Source of the DNA: Comamonas sp. lk
GTDB lineage: Bacteria > Pseudomonadota > Gammaproteobacteria > Burkholderiales > Burkholderiaceae_C
Direction: 5' to 3'
Length of the DNA: 64,000 nt
Assembly: GCA_945869165.1 (NCBI GenBank)
Contig: CAMBNY010000006.1
Location: forward strand, 1-64,000
The notes beneath the pieces are model-generated. The model was not told the origin of the DNA. It did not search any database and was given only the letters and a program-made list of their open reading frames with translations. This document shows positions 49,410 through 59,584 of the stretch, piece by piece. Position numbers and translations under genes: made by a program. How positions within the stretch are numbered: position 1 is the first letter of the stretch; every line of letters starts with the position of its first letter.

Positions 49410-49835
49410 TTAACGGGAGTAGATATTCATGCCAGGGAAGAAAAAGGCGATCTCGACAGCCGCAGTTTCCGGCGCGTCTGAACCATGAACTGCATTGGCG
49501 TCGATGCTGGCGGCGAAATCGGCGCGAATAGTGCCCGGGTTGGCCTTCTTCGGATCAGTAGCTCCCATCAGATCACGGTTCGTAGCGATCGCATGGGGAC
49601 CTTCAAGCGCCTGAATCATTACTGGGCCGGAGATCATGAACTCGACCAAATCCTTGAAAAAGGGGCGTTCTTTGTGAACGGCATAAAAAGCCTCGGCCTC
49701 GCCACGCGATAAATGCGCCATGCGAGCAGCCACCACTTTGAGACCGGCTTTTTCGAAACGGGCATAAATCTGCCCGATAACATTTTTCGCGACAGCGTCG
49801 GGTTTGATGATGGAGAGAGTGCGTTCGATTGCCAT
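49410..49835 (-). CDS. ndk: Nucleoside diphosphate kinase
   Basis: A 141-residue kinase that equilibrates nucleoside tri- and diphosphates. The catalytic His is in [12 protein letters not shown]. The start [20 protein letters not shown] and [17 protein letters not shown] are diagnostic. The ATG at 49835 is chosen; the track's 18-residue extension is not conserved. The ndk-rlmN-pilW order is typical of proteobacteria. Confidence 0.97.
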   Translation of the reverse strand: MAIERTLSIIKPDAVAKNVIGQIYARFEKAGLKVVAARMAHLSRGEAEAFYAVHKERPFFKDLVEFMISGPVMIQALEGPHAIATNRDLMGATDPKKANPGTIRADFAASIDANAVHGSDAPETAAVEIAFFFPGMNIYSR

Positions 49836-49910
49836 AGTCTTAAGTAAACCTTCGTATTGGATTATTCGCCACCCCGCGTGGCAAAGCAAGCAATTTTAGC
49901 ATCCGCCCCC

Positions 49911-51368
49911 TTAGCGCGGACGGCCCTTGGCCCTTGCTTTGCTGGGGCCGCCGCCCGGCTTTGCGCTGGCGGTTTTACGCTGGCGGGTCAGACTATCCGC
50001 TCCGATATAACCCACCGATGTGCGTAAAGGATCGGGTTGACCCGGGGTTGCAAAGGATCTACCTGCGGGCGATCGGCTGGCCCAAAAACCGTTTTCCGGC
50101 CCGCCGCGCTGACCCGCCGAAGGTATTGCGGCGCGCGGCCCACGTCCCTTGCCTCGAACCTGGAGGCCACGGCGATTGCGCTGCTCAGGACGCTGCTCGC
50201 GCCGCGTATCGACACCCGCATCGTTAGACGCCGCCGAGCCGGCAACAGCGCGGGCCAGCGCACGAATATCGGACTCGTCCAACTCCATCCAGGCGGCTCG
50301 CTTAAGTCCGCGCGGCAATAACATCGCGCCGTAACGGATTCGGATGAGCCGACTGACGGCATGGCCCACCGCTTCCAACATGCGGCGTACTTCGCGGTTG
50401 CGGCCCTCTGAAATCGTAACGCGATACCAGCAGTTGCTGCCCTCCCCGCCACCGTCTTCGATACTGCCGAACTGCGCAATTCCATCGTCAAGGCGTACGC
50501 CTTCGAGCAAGAGTTTCTTCTCTTCGCGGCTGAGCGAGCCAAGGACGCGCACGGCGTATTCGCGCTCCAACCCAAACCGCGGGTGCATCAGCTTGTTGGC
50601 CAATTCTCCTGAGTTCGTGAACAAAAGCAAACCCTCGGTATTGAGGTCTAGCCGCCCGACCGACTGCCATTTACCCTGGTGTAACTTAGGCAGACGGCGA
50701 AAAACCGTGGGGCGGTTCTGCGGGTCGTCGTGGGTGACGACCTCGCCGGCAGGCTTGTGATAGGCGATGACGCGCGCCGGCGGCGGCTCAATTCGAAAGC
50801 GCACCGGTTTGCCGTTAACCTTAATCTGGTCACCGAATTGGATGCGTTGGCCAATATGCGCCGGTTCGTTGTTCACCGAAATGCGGCCCTCCAGAATCAA
50901 GCGCTCCATTTCCAAGCGCGAGCCCATTCCGGATTGCGCGAGAATTTTGTGCAATTTGGGCGTTTCAGCCTGGGGCTGCAGAATGCGCCTAGGCTCGGTT
51001 GTGGGGGCTCCGGATTCCTCCGAATCGAAGGCGCCCGATACCACTGCATCGAAAAGGCTCCCCGTCGATGGCTGTAATTCCACGCCTCCCGAGTGCATCA
51101 GGGGAAAACCCTGCGTCTCGCCATTTGAAAGATCAGGTGGCGATTGGCTCTTGTTTGCGCTGCCAGGGTCTGAAGTCGCGGCCGATGGTCGCAAAGTAGC
51201 GTCATGTAAGTCATGCGCTGGCTCCAGGTGCATAGTCGGCATGAGCGCATCGGCAAGACCCGCATCAGAGTCCGTTGGCTTGGCGCCCGAACGAAGCACA
51301 TGGGGCGTGGTTTCAGTCACAACTACAGCATTAGTCGATTTTTTGGGGGAGCGCGGTACAGGAGACAT
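49911..51368 (-). CDS. rluB: 23S rRNA pseudouridine synthase RluB with long N-terminal extension
   Basis: A 485-residue RsuA-family synthase acting on U2605 of 23S rRNA. The S4 domain begins only near residue 137 ([30 protein letters not shown]). The catalytic Asp is D241 in [19 protein letters not shown]. The first ~135 residues are Ser/Pro/Thr-rich and look disordered, and the last ~100 are Arg/Gly-rich and basic. E. coli RluB is about 290 residues. Internal starts are possible, but the long frame begins two bases after scpB, suggesting it is translated. Confidence 0.9.
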   Translation of the reverse strand: MSPVPRSPKKSTNAVVVTETTPHVLRSGAKPTDSDAGLADALMPTMHLEPAHDLHDATLRPSAATSDPGSANKSQSPPDLSNGETQGFPLMHSGGVELQPSTGSLFDAVVSGAFDSEESGAPTTEPRRILQPQAETPKLHKILAQSGMGSRLEMERLILEGRISVNNEPAHIGQRIQFGDQIKVNGKPVRFRIEPPPARVIAYHKPAGEVVTHDDPQNRPTVFRRLPKLHQGKWQSVGRLDLNTEGLLLFTNSGELANKLMHPRFGLEREYAVRVLGSLSREEKKLLLEGVRLDDGIAQFGSIEDGGGEGSNCWYRVTISEGRNREVRRMLEAVGHAVSRLIRIRYGAMLLPRGLKRAAWMELDESDIRALARAVAGSAASNDAGVDTRREQRPEQRNRRGLQVRGKGRGPRAAIPSAGQRGGPENGFWASRSPAGRSFATPGQPDPLRTSVGYIGADSLTRQRKTASAKPGGGPSKARAKGRPR

Positions 51369-51370
51369 AT

Positions 51371-52069
51371 TTAAACGCTAGGCGCAGCAGGGTCAGCGAC
51401 CGGCAGTGATAAGCTTTGGACGTCAACTGGCTCGAGTCCTGCCACATCGCCGACGCCAGCCGTGATCGCTGCAGCCTCGGGGGCGGCCATCAATAGTTCA
51501 CTGACTCCGCTTACGCCTGACACTGCGTCCGCCAACATATCAGCGTTAGCCTGCCCCATCGCTTCCAAAGGCGGCAAATCGCCCAAACTTGCAAGACCTA
51601 AGTCGTCCAAAAACTGCTTGGTAGTGGCGAACAAGGCGGGCCTGCCGGGCGCTTCACGGTGCCCTATCACCTCAACCCAGCCTCGGTCCTCCAACTGCTT
51701 GATAAGTAGGGAATTTATAGTGACTCCGCGGATATCTTCCATATCGCCTCTGGTGACCGGCTGTCGATAGGCAATGATGGCCAGTGTTTCCATCGTCGCC
51801 CGGGTATAGCGCGGCGGCTTCTCGGGGTGCAAGCGATCGAGATACTCGCGCATTTCCACCCGGCTTTGGAAGCGCCAGCCGGTGGCAACCTCCACCAATT
51901 CAATTCCTTTGCCTTCCCAGCTTGCTGCGAGCTGGTCCAATAAACCACGAATCTGCGGGTCGGAAAGCGTCTCCTGATACAAAGTTTGCATATCGCGAAC
52001 CGTCAGAGCCTGCTGCCCGCATAACAAGGCGGTTTCCAGAATTCGCAACGCTTGGTCTGTATTGGTCAT
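51371..52069 (-). CDS. scpB: Segregation and condensation protein B
   Basis: A 232-residue protein with the two winged-helix domains of ScpB, the kleisin-complex partner of SMC. Recognisable segments are [50 protein letters not shown] and [18 protein letters not shown]. The last ~45 residues are Ala/Val/Pro-rich and non-conserved. scpB directly before rluB is a conserved pair. scpA is not in this window. Confidence 0.92.
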   Translation of the reverse strand: MTNTDQALRILETALLCGQQALTVRDMQTLYQETLSDPQIRGLLDQLAASWEGKGIELVEVATGWRFQSRVEMREYLDRLHPEKPPRYTRATMETLAIIAYRQPVTRGDMEDIRGVTINSLLIKQLEDRGWVEVIGHREAPGRPALFATTKQFLDDLGLASLGDLPPLEAMGQANADMLADAVSGVSGVSELLMAAPEAAAITAGVGDVAGLEPVDVQSLSLPVADPAAPSV

Positions 52070-52187
52070 GCAATAAGGTGGGCGCGTTTTGCGCTCCGGG
52101 GGTCGAGGTTGTAGTTGATGCGAGGCCAACTATGCGCGGTGGCACTGTTTAGGCGCGCTAGCAAAACGAGGGGCAATAGCCGCGTTT

Positions 52188-53222
52188 CTAAGGCGCCGGC
52201 ACATTGTAACCAAGGCCCCAAGCGGCTAGCAGGTCAGAAATGTCTTTCGGTAATGGACTTTCAAACGCCAGGCGCAGTCCGGTGATCGGATGGACAAATG
52301 ACAGGCGAAAAGCATGCAAGGCCTGTCGGGACAAACCCTCCACTGCAGGCACCCCGTAAACCGTGTCGCCCAACAAGGAATGCCCCAGAGATGCCATATG
52401 CACGCGGATCTGATGGGTACGGCCCGTGTGCAAAATGCAGTGCACCAAGCATGCACTTGGCGCTTGGGCAAGAAAGAAAATGTCCGTCTGTGCGGTTTTG
52501 CCCGGAACTTTGTCTAAATCCACTACCGCCATGCGCAAGCGGTTACGCGGATCGCGACCTATGGCTGCGTGCACGGACCGTTGGTTCGCGCCTTGCCATA
52601 TCCCTTTACCCAAGGCGAGGTATTGGCGATGCATGCTGCGCTCACTAATCGCCTGTACCAAGCCATCCATAGCCGGTCGGCTGCGGGCAACCACCATCAG
52701 GCCGCTGGTATCTTTATCCAATCGATGCACAATGCCTGCTCGGGGAATCATGGAAAGTCCAGGGTCCATCGCCAAAAGGCCATTGAGCAAGGTCCCGCTC
52801 CAGTTTCCAGGCGCCGGATGCACCACCAATCCTGCGGGCTTGTCTATGACGTACACATGTTCGTCCTCATAGACCGGTGCCAAGCCCATTGCTTGACCCA
52901 CGAAGGCCTGACTTTGCGCGCTAGGGCGCAACTCCAGGTCCAAAACGTCGGCGGACTTGAGCTTGCGTGCGTGCTTTGCGATCAGCGCGCCATTCAGCCG
53001 AACATAGCCTGCATCAATCATTTGCTGCAAATAATTGCGCGAAAATTCGGGTACCAACTCGCTCAGAACTTTATCCAGCCGGTAGCCATGCAAATGCATC
53101 GGAACGCTTACCGTGCGCAGTTCCGCGCCTATCGCCAACAACTCGTCACTGTCCTCCTGATCCGCGGCTTGCAATGGGTCGGTCGATATAATGCTGCGGG
53201 CTTGTTCCACGAAAGTTTTCAT
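52188..53222 (-). CDS. rluD: 23S rRNA pseudouridine(1911/1915/1917) synthase
   Basis: A 344-residue RluA-family synthase. The S4 domain lies near residues 40-100 (RLDKVLSELVPEFSRNYLQQMI), and the catalytic Asp is D169 in HRLDKDTSGLMVVARS. ILHTGRTHQIRVHMASLGHSLLGDTVYG is the conserved C-terminal core. The N-terminal ~40 residues are less conserved. Its ATG at 53222 lies one base from the divergent bamD ATG, so its own leader lies within bamD. Confidence 0.94.
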   Translation of the reverse strand: MKTFVEQARSIISTDPLQAADQEDSDELLAIGAELRTVSVPMHLHGYRLDKVLSELVPEFSRNYLQQMIDAGYVRLNGALIAKHARKLKSADVLDLELRPSAQSQAFVGQAMGLAPVYEDEHVYVIDKPAGLVVHPAPGNWSGTLLNGLLAMDPGLSMIPRAGIVHRLDKDTSGLMVVARSRPAMDGLVQAISERSMHRQYLALGKGIWQGANQRSVHAAIGRDPRNRLRMAVVDLDKVPGKTAQTDIFFLAQAPSACLVHCILHTGRTHQIRVHMASLGHSLLGDTVYGVPAVEGLSRQALHAFRLSFVHPITGLRLAFESPLPKDISDLLAAWGLGYNVPAP

Positions 53223-53223
53223 A

Positions 53224-54090
53224 ATGTTGAGAGTCAAATTATCGGTCGTTTACACGGTGCTTTGGGCTCTAACCATGGCTCTTTTGGGTGGGTGCGCAGC
53301 CGCTCCAGAAGATAAAACCGCAGGGCTTAGCCCTGACAAGCTGTACAGCGAAGCGCGCGATTTGATGGGCAACTCGCAGTGGGACAAAGCCATTCCCTAC
53401 CTGGAAAAGCTGGAATCCAGGGCCGCTGGTACGCCACTGGCACAGCAGGCCCAAGTAGAAAAGGCCTACGCACAATACAAGGCTGGCGAAAGGGCGCAGG
53501 CTATCGCCACGCTAGACCGATTTATCCGCTTGCACCCTGCCAGTCCAGCCTTGGACTATGCGCTCTACCTGAAAGGACTGTGCAACTTCAATGAAAATCT
53601 GGGAATATTTGGCGCCTACACCGGCCAGGACATGGCCGAACGCGATCAGAAAGCGGCCAAGGAGTCCTTTGAGTCTTTCAAAGAGCTGAGCACTCGATTT
53701 CCGCAATCGCGCTACAGCGAAGATGGGTTATTGCGCATGCGGTACATCGTTCAGACTTTGGCGAAAAATGAGGTGTATGTCGCCCGATACTATTTAAAAC
53801 GCGGCGCCTATGTAGCCGCGTTAAATCGTGCACAAACCGCCGTCGCTGACTACCGCGATGCCCCGGCTGTGGAAGAGGCGCTTTACATCATTCACAAGTG
53901 CTATGAAGCACTGGGGATGGTAGACCTCAGCAATGACGCCAAACGCGTCCTCGAGTCGACTTACCCGGGAAGTGACTTTTTAAGCGTCGGTGGGAAAAAA
54001 GAGAGCGATAGTTGGCTTGATATGGGCAAACTCAATCCAAGCAAAATTGATTGGAGTTTTACTAACTTTGACTGGTTAAAGGCCAAGTGA
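53224..54090 (+). CDS. bamD: Outer membrane assembly lipoprotein BamD
   Basis: A 288-residue TPR lipoprotein, an essential Bam complex member. The signal peptide ends in a clear lipobox with Cys24 (ALLGGCAAAPEDK). Helical repeats include LYSEARDLMGNSQWDKAIPYLEKLE and AIATLDRFIRLHPASPALDYALYLKGL. The ATG at 53224 gives a normal-length signal peptide; the track start at 53191 would add 11 residues and overlap rluD antisense. It converges with the helicase gene, stop codons eight bases apart. Confidence 0.94.
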   Translation: MLRVKLSVVYTVLWALTMALLGGCAAAPEDKTAGLSPDKLYSEARDLMGNSQWDKAIPYLEKLESRAAGTPLAQQAQVEKAYAQYKAGERAQAIATLDRFIRLHPASPALDYALYLKGLCNFNENLGIFGAYTGQDMAERDQKAAKESFESFKELSTRFPQSRYSEDGLLRMRYIVQTLAKNEVYVARYYLKRGAYVAALNRAQTAVADYRDAPAVEEALYIIHKCYEALGMVDLSNDAKRVLESTYPGSDFLSVGGKKESDSWLDMGKLNPSKIDWSFTNFDWLKAK

Positions 54091-54098
54091 ACGGCCGC

Positions 54099-56165
54099 TC
54101 ACCCCCCACTGCTGGATCCGCAGGCATGCTCTCGACGCACATCGGCCAGCCCAGCCAGTTCGGCTAACCATTGACTCTCGTCGGGCAGGCGTCGCATGGA
54201 CGGTAAAGCAGCCAATAGTCGTTTGCCATAGCCCTTGGCCGCTAGACGTCCATCGCAAACCACCAATACCCCTCGGTCTTGTTCGCCGCGGATCAATCGT
54301 CCAGCACCTTGCTTCAGCGCAAGGGCGGTATCTGGCAGAAAAAGTTCGGTAAACGGTTTTTCGCAAGCGAGGGCACGGGCCTGCACCAGTGGATCGTCGG
54401 GCGGAGGGAACGGCAATTTGTCAATCACAAGCAATTGCAAAGCGTCGCCTGGGATATCCACGCCCTCCCAAAATGAAGCGCTTGCCACCAGTACGCTACC
54501 GCCTTCAACGTCACTAGTCGAGAATTCGCCGTGCGCGCAATGCGAGCGCACATATCGTTGAATCAATAATTGCTTGGAGGTTTGACCCTGCACCAGCACC
54601 GCGATGCCGGACCCCGCCAAGCCCGCCTCCAGGCCCTGTGCAATCGCATGCATCGCGCGCAGGGTCGTCGTGAGCACCATAGTGCGCCCACCTAAAACGC
54701 GAGCACCCCGCGCGACCAATGCAACAACGGATGCACTGTGGCCTGGGTCCGAAGGTAGAGGCCCTTCATTGGGTATGTACAAAGCGGCCTGCTGCTCATA
54801 GTTAAAAGGGCTGGGTACTTGCAAAACTTGGTGAGCGAGCAGCCCACAATTGCGCACGAACCAGCTTAGTTGCGCATCGGATCCTAAAGTCGCCGAGGTG
54901 AATATCCATGACTTAGAGCTGATGCCTGGTAAATCTGCGTTAGGCGCCAGTAACAAACGCATAAATGGTGCGATCGTGAGGGGGGCTTCATGCAAACTCA
55001 ATCCCGAACCCAGTTCAACCCAACGCACATGATCTGCCGCTACGGGAAGATGAAAGGCCTGCAGACTTTCGATCATCGCCTGACAGCGCTGCATGGACTC
55101 TTTGAGAGCAGGCCAAGCCTGCTCCAAATCTGTACACGTGTGAAGGGCACGCGCAAGCGCACCGAGCAGCCCTTGCAGGTTTTCTTCCCATAAATGCGGG
55201 GCGATGCCATAGGGTGCCGCTCCGGTCCATGGATGCCGGCTATCGTTTGTGGGCATAGCGCCCAGGCCATGTAAAGACTTTGCCGCATGCATAAGGTCTG
55301 CCGCCAGCCCAAGCCAATCGGCCATTGCCCTCAAAGGCCCGCCGCTGTGGCCGGCCAGATGCTGGGACAGCGACAAGGCTTGGCCTGTAGTCCAGCGCCG
55401 CCCTAAGAATTGGACACCCACGTCGCTCAAGCGGTGGGCCTCATCGAAAATCACCGTGCGTACAGTAGGCAATAGCTCGGCTACACCCGAAGCGCGCACA
55501 TTGACATCAGCGAAAAATAAGTGATGGTTGACCACGACCACATCCGACTGCATCGCACGCTGGCGGGCCTTGGCGATATGGCAGTTGTGAATTTGAGGGC
55601 AAGTTCCACCCAGACAGTTTTCTCGACTGGAGGTCACCAATTGGATTAATTTGGGTTGCGCTTCCAAATCGCCGAACTCCGTGATATCGCCATGCACCGT
55701 CTGATGGGCCCAAATGCGAAAGCCTTGCAGCACCTCCTGCTCTTGCAAAGACAGGCCATGTTCGCTCAGATTGACCAGCGAGAGCCGCTGGGCACAAAGA
55801 TAACTGCTTCGCCCCTTCAATAAAGCGGCGCTGACGTGAAGACCCAGGGCAGCAAGTACCAGTGGGAGGTCGCGAAGGTAGAGCTGTTCCTGCAAATTTT
55901 TTGTAGCAGTGGATATCAGTACTTTTTCGCCGATCAGCAGGGCTGGAATGAGGTAGGCCAGCGTTTTACCCACACCCGTTCCCGCCTCGACGGCAAGAAC
56001 GCCACCCTCTTCCATCACTTTGGCCACTGCTTGTGCCATAGCAATTTGGCCGCTACGCGCGCTAAACCCCTCAATATTGCGCGCTAATGGCCCGTTCGGC
56101 GCAAAGGCAGATAGCACGGCGGCTACCAATGACCCAGGGTTGGTTGGGCGCTCCAAGGAAGCCAT
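54099..56165 (-). CDS. DinG/YoaA-family ATP-dependent DNA helicase
   Basis: A 688-residue XPD-like superfamily-2 helicase. Walker A is EAGTGVGKT (near residues 60-68), the DEAH box is IFDEAHRL, and motif VI is QGAGRLIRGEQDRGVLV. Four Cys between motifs Ia and II (YLCAQR, NCLGGTCPQIHNC) should bind an iron-sulfur cluster. The HHLFFADV segment and overall length fit YoaA/DinG helicases of DNA repair. The start MASLERPTNPG is preferred; the track adds 25 residues. Confidence 0.88.
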   Translation of the reverse strand: MASLERPTNPGSLVAAVLSAFAPNGPLARNIEGFSARSGQIAMAQAVAKVMEEGGVLAVEAGTGVGKTLAYLIPALLIGEKVLISTATKNLQEQLYLRDLPLVLAALGLHVSAALLKGRSSYLCAQRLSLVNLSEHGLSLQEQEVLQGFRIWAHQTVHGDITEFGDLEAQPKLIQLVTSSRENCLGGTCPQIHNCHIAKARQRAMQSDVVVVNHHLFFADVNVRASGVAELLPTVRTVIFDEAHRLSDVGVQFLGRRWTTGQALSLSQHLAGHSGGPLRAMADWLGLAADLMHAAKSLHGLGAMPTNDSRHPWTGAAPYGIAPHLWEENLQGLLGALARALHTCTDLEQAWPALKESMQRCQAMIESLQAFHLPVAADHVRWVELGSGLSLHEAPLTIAPFMRLLLAPNADLPGISSKSWIFTSATLGSDAQLSWFVRNCGLLAHQVLQVPSPFNYEQQAALYIPNEGPLPSDPGHSASVVALVARGARVLGGRTMVLTTTLRAMHAIAQGLEAGLAGSGIAVLVQGQTSKQLLIQRYVRSHCAHGEFSTSDVEGGSVLVASASFWEGVDIPGDALQLLVIDKLPFPPPDDPLVQARALACEKPFTELFLPDTALALKQGAGRLIRGEQDRGVLVVCDGRLAAKGYGKRLLAALPSMRRLPDESQWLAELAGLADVRREHACGSSSGG

Positions 56166-56273
56166 CGTGGTAGCGGCCCTAGCCCACGCGCAAGTTGGGT
56201 TCAATGCGCAACATGCGACCGATGGGCCCGCCTGGCTCAAAACTTAGGAACGGACAAATGGGGTTTGCCTGCA

Positions 56274-57371
56274 TCAAGTCAAACCCGTATCCACTTTGCG
56301 ACGCTCCAAATCCAGAAATTGCGGGGTTTGCATTTCGTTGAGCCGCGAAACGGTGCGCGGAAACTCATGCGCCAGCGGACCGTCGGTATACAAGTCTTGC
56401 GGCCACACTTGCGCTGAAACAATCAGCTTGACGTGCCGGTCATAGAGCACGTCCACCAGCCAGGTAAAGCGCCTGGCCTCGGCATTGCGGTTGACCGGCA
56501 TATGGGGCACGTCGCTTAGCAGCACCGTATGGAATTGGCTGGCAATTTCCAAGTAATCGTTTTGGGAGCGGGGCCCTCCGCACAGCTCTTTAAAGTCAAA
56601 CCACACCACGCCACCGGCGCGCTTACGGGCATAGATGCTGCGCTGCTCAATACGCAACATGCGGTCACCGTCCTGGGCTTCAGCAAGCTTGGCAAATGCC
56701 TGGGCCATGGCCTCGTCCGCAGCCGGCCCGTTGGGAACATGGTAGAGGTCCAAAGCCCCCATGGCTAGGCGACGATAGTCCACTCCATTGTCCACGTTGA
56801 TCACCTGCATATGTTGATTTAAAAACTTAATCGCACCCAATACCCGGTCCCGGTGCATACCGCCTGGGTATAAGTCGTCTGGCTTGAAATTCGAAGTGGT
56901 AACAAAGCCCACCTCATGGGTGTGCAAAGCTTCCAACAAGCGATGCAGTATCAGCGCATCGGTAATGTCGGCGACGTGAAACTCGTCAAAACAAATCAGC
57001 TTGTATCGATGGGACATGCGCTCGCCCAGCACGTCCAACGGGTTAGTGGTCCCTTGTAAATCGTGAAGCTCGCGATGGACTTCGCGCATGAATTCATGGA
57101 AATGCAGGCGGGCTTTGCGTTTGAGCGGCACTGCTTCAAAAAAACAGTCCATTAAGAAACTTTTGCCTCTGCCAACTCCGCCGTACAAATACACGCCACG
57201 GGGAATGGGAGGGTGGTGGATGAGTTTTTTAAAGGAGTTGCCGCGCTTTTCCTTGTAAATTGTCCACTCCCGGGCACAGGAGTCCAGAGCGTCAACCGCA
57301 CGCAATTGGGCCGGATCGCTGTGGAACCCTCTGGCCGACAATTCTTTCCTGTAGTAATCTAGCACTGACAT
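56274..57371 (-). CDS. zapE: Cell division protein ZapE (AFG1-like ATPase)
   Basis: A 365-residue AAA-type ATPase. The P-loop is YGGVGRGKSFLMD (near residues 63-75) and Walker B is LICFDEFHVAD. FVTTSNFKPDDLYPGGMHRDR is characteristic of the ZapE/AFG1 family. In E. coli ZapE associates with the Z-ring under low-oxygen conditions. A six-base-pair hairpin (AGGCAC/GTGCCT, 57375-57390) sits just before the ATG where a ribosome binding site is expected. It lies 94 bp downstream of phoR. Confidence 0.93.
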   Translation of the reverse strand: MSVLDYYRKELSARGFHSDPAQLRAVDALDSCAREWTIYKEKRGNSFKKLIHHPPIPRGVYLYGGVGRGKSFLMDCFFEAVPLKRKARLHFHEFMREVHRELHDLQGTTNPLDVLGERMSHRYKLICFDEFHVADITDALILHRLLEALHTHEVGFVTTSNFKPDDLYPGGMHRDRVLGAIKFLNQHMQVINVDNGVDYRRLAMGALDLYHVPNGPAADEAMAQAFAKLAEAQDGDRMLRIEQRSIYARKRAGGVVWFDFKELCGGPRSQNDYLEIASQFHTVLLSDVPHMPVNRNAEARRFTWLVDVLYDRHVKLIVSAQVWPQDLYTDGPLAHEFPRTVSRLNEMQTPQFLDLERRKVDTGLT

Positions 57372-57465
57372 GGCAGGCACTATTGTGCCTTGCACACAGG
57401 CGGCCAAAGCGGTACAGGGTCAACCAGGCCTAAGGGTTGAAAGAATTAGGGGTAGTGGTGCGCCT

Positions 57466-58836
57466 TCAGGCGGCGATTGCTTCCGCGGGCACTGGTACAG
57501 GCCGGGAATGGACCCGTGGGGGAGGGAATACGATCTGAAAGTGCGAGCCCTCGCCTGGGACGCTGGCAATAGATAGTTCGGCGCCATGGCGCTGGACGAC
57601 ATGCTTGACGATGGCCAGGCCCAATCCGGTACCGCCCGTGTCGCGGGAGCGGCTGCGATCCACCCGGTAAAAGCGCTCGGTCAAGCGGGGAATATGTTCT
57701 TGCGCAATACCCATGCCTTGGTCGTAGACCGCAAAGAGCGCGCCGCCATTGTCCATTGCTCTGGCAATGACGCGGATGGACTTACCCGCAGGCGTGTAAC
57801 GCACTGCGTTGCCAATGAGGTTGAAAAATGCACTGTGTAGCTCTGCGGCAGAACCGGCCAGCGACAAACCGCTTTGAATTTCGAAGCTTAGGCTGTGCGT
57901 TTCTCCCCACAAGACCCGCGATAACTCCCCTGCCTCTTGCCGACATTGTTCCACCAGCAAGCTGACATCCACCAATTCATGGGCAGAAGGCAGTGGACTG
58001 CCCTCGAGGCGGGAAAGGGTTAATAAGTCACTGACCAGAGACTGCATGCGCGAGGCTTGCTGGGCCATCAAATCCAGGTAGCGTGCGCGCTCGGCGGCGT
58101 TGAGTGACAAGGTTTGCAATGTTTCTACAAAGCCGCCAAGCACGGTGAGCGGTGTACGAATTTCGTGCGAAACATTGGCCACAAAATCGCGACGCATGGC
58201 CTCGGCCTGCTCCACTGCGGTGACATCGCGCGAGAGCAAAAGGCTTCGCCCCTCCCCATAAGGATGCACATGCACCGAGAGGCGCACTGGCAAAGAACCA
58301 GTGTTGGCACGACCGGACATCAGCACATCGCGCTCGAAGTCTTTGGCCGAGACATAGGCTGCGAACCCGGGATCACGCACCAAATTCCCAAAATGCTGCT
58401 GCAAATCGCGCCGCACATCCAGGCCGAAATGCAATGCCGCCGATTCATTAAACCACTCAATGCGAAAATCCTTGTCCAGCAAAACTACTCCATTAGGAGA
58501 GGCCTGCATCGCAGCTAAAAATTCCTGCAATCGCTCGTCGCGCTGCTGGACCGCGCGCTCATTGTTACGAAGTACGCGTCGGATGCGGTTAGAAAACTCG
58601 CCCCATAGCCCGGATTCAACGGCAACTTCGCGGGTTTGCTCGCTACGCAGCCAACGCATGACACGCAGACCTCGAGACAAATCCCACAACAACCAAAAAT
58701 ACGTAGCCCCTAAAGCGCCAATTAACGCAGAAACAATGGCACCACCATGAGACGGCGCAAAGACGCGCATAAAAATGGTCGCCAATAAGGCTCCAATCGC
58801 TTGGAATAAAGCAAAACTAAGCAGGCGAATTAGCAT
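57466..58836 (-). CDS. phoR: Phosphate regulon sensor histidine kinase
   Basis: A 456-residue membrane kinase. Two N-terminal helices (near residues 5-25 and 30-52) are followed by a PAS domain (near 105-205), the phospho-acceptor His H224 in NVSHEIRTPLTVLGGFVETLQ, and an ATPase domain with GMGIAQEHIPRLTERFYRVD and DTGGTGLGLAIVKH. It lacks a large periplasmic sensor domain, as PhoR does, since it reads phosphate status through PstSCAB and PhoU. It follows phoB by 16 bp. Confidence 0.95.
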   Translation of the reverse strand: MLIRLLSFALFQAIGALLATIFMRVFAPSHGGAIVSALIGALGATYFWLLWDLSRGLRVMRWLRSEQTREVAVESGLWGEFSNRIRRVLRNNERAVQQRDERLQEFLAAMQASPNGVVLLDKDFRIEWFNESAALHFGLDVRRDLQQHFGNLVRDPGFAAYVSAKDFERDVLMSGRANTGSLPVRLSVHVHPYGEGRSLLLSRDVTAVEQAEAMRRDFVANVSHEIRTPLTVLGGFVETLQTLSLNAAERARYLDLMAQQASRMQSLVSDLLTLSRLEGSPLPSAHELVDVSLLVEQCRQEAGELSRVLWGETHSLSFEIQSGLSLAGSAAELHSAFFNLIGNAVRYTPAGKSIRVIARAMDNGGALFAVYDQGMGIAQEHIPRLTERFYRVDRSRSRDTGGTGLGLAIVKHVVQRHGAELSIASVPGEGSHFQIVFPPPRVHSRPVPVPAEAIAA

Positions 58837-58852
58837 CTAAGGCTAGTCGCAC

Positions 58853-59584
58853 TCAGCCTGTCTGGCCGGCCAAATCGCTGGGCTGCGCTAGCAGCAACGG
58901 TTTGGCTGTGAGACGGTAGCCCGCACCGCGCACGGTCTCCACCATCGCGGCAGCCTCACCCAAGGCTTCGCGTAAGCGCTTGACGTGTACGTCTACGGTA
59001 CGCTCCTCGATGTAGACATGGTCACCCCAAACCTTATCAAGCAACTGCCCCCGGCTGTGTACGCGCTCGGCATGGCCCATCAGGTATTGCAAAAGCTTAA
59101 ATTCGGTAGGACCCAATTTGATCGCCTGCTCGTTGAACGACACCCGGTGTGTTGCCGAATCAAGTCGTAATCCTGAAATCAAAATGGCTTCATCTTTGAT
59201 CTGCGGCGCCCTACGACGCAATACCGCCCGTACGCGGGCAAGCAATTCTTTAGTCGAAAAAGGCTTGGCTATGTAGTCGTCAGCACCGGCGTCCAGGCCT
59301 GCAACGCGATCTGCTTCATCGCCTCGAGCCGTCAGCATAATTAACGGTACCACCTTAGTGCGCTCATTCCCGCGCCAGCGCTTGGCCAAGGACAGCCCAC
59401 TCTCACCGGGCAACATCCAGTCCAGCAAAATCAGGTCCGGCAGCGACGCGTCTATTTCCCGCTGCGCACTGACGCTGTCCATAGCCCAAATGGGGCGGAA
59501 ACCGTTGTGACGTAAATTGACCGCGATGAGTTCGGCAATCGAGGGTTCGTCCTCAACTAGCAGCACCGTGGGCGTATTCCTCAT
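58853..59584 (-). CDS. phoB: Phosphate regulon response regulator
   Basis: A 243-residue OmpR-type regulator. The receiver domain has the acidic pocket VEDEPS, the phospho-acceptor Asp in LILLDWMLPGESGL (near residue 55) and the switch Lys in IAKPFSTKELLARV. The winged-helix DNA-binding domain ends in ERTVDVHVKRLREAL and VRGAGYRL. Its ATG overlaps the phoU stop by four bases (ATGA). Confidence 0.96.
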   Translation of the reverse strand: MRNTPTVLLVEDEPSIAELIAVNLRHNGFRPIWAMDSVSAQREIDASLPDLILLDWMLPGESGLSLAKRWRGNERTKVVPLIMLTARGDEADRVAGLDAGADDYIAKPFSTKELLARVRAVLRRRAPQIKDEAILISGLRLDSATHRVSFNEQAIKLGPTEFKLLQYLMGHAERVHSRGQLLDKVWGDHVYIEERTVDVHVKRLREALGEAAAMVETVRGAGYRLTAKPLLLAQPSDLAGQTG

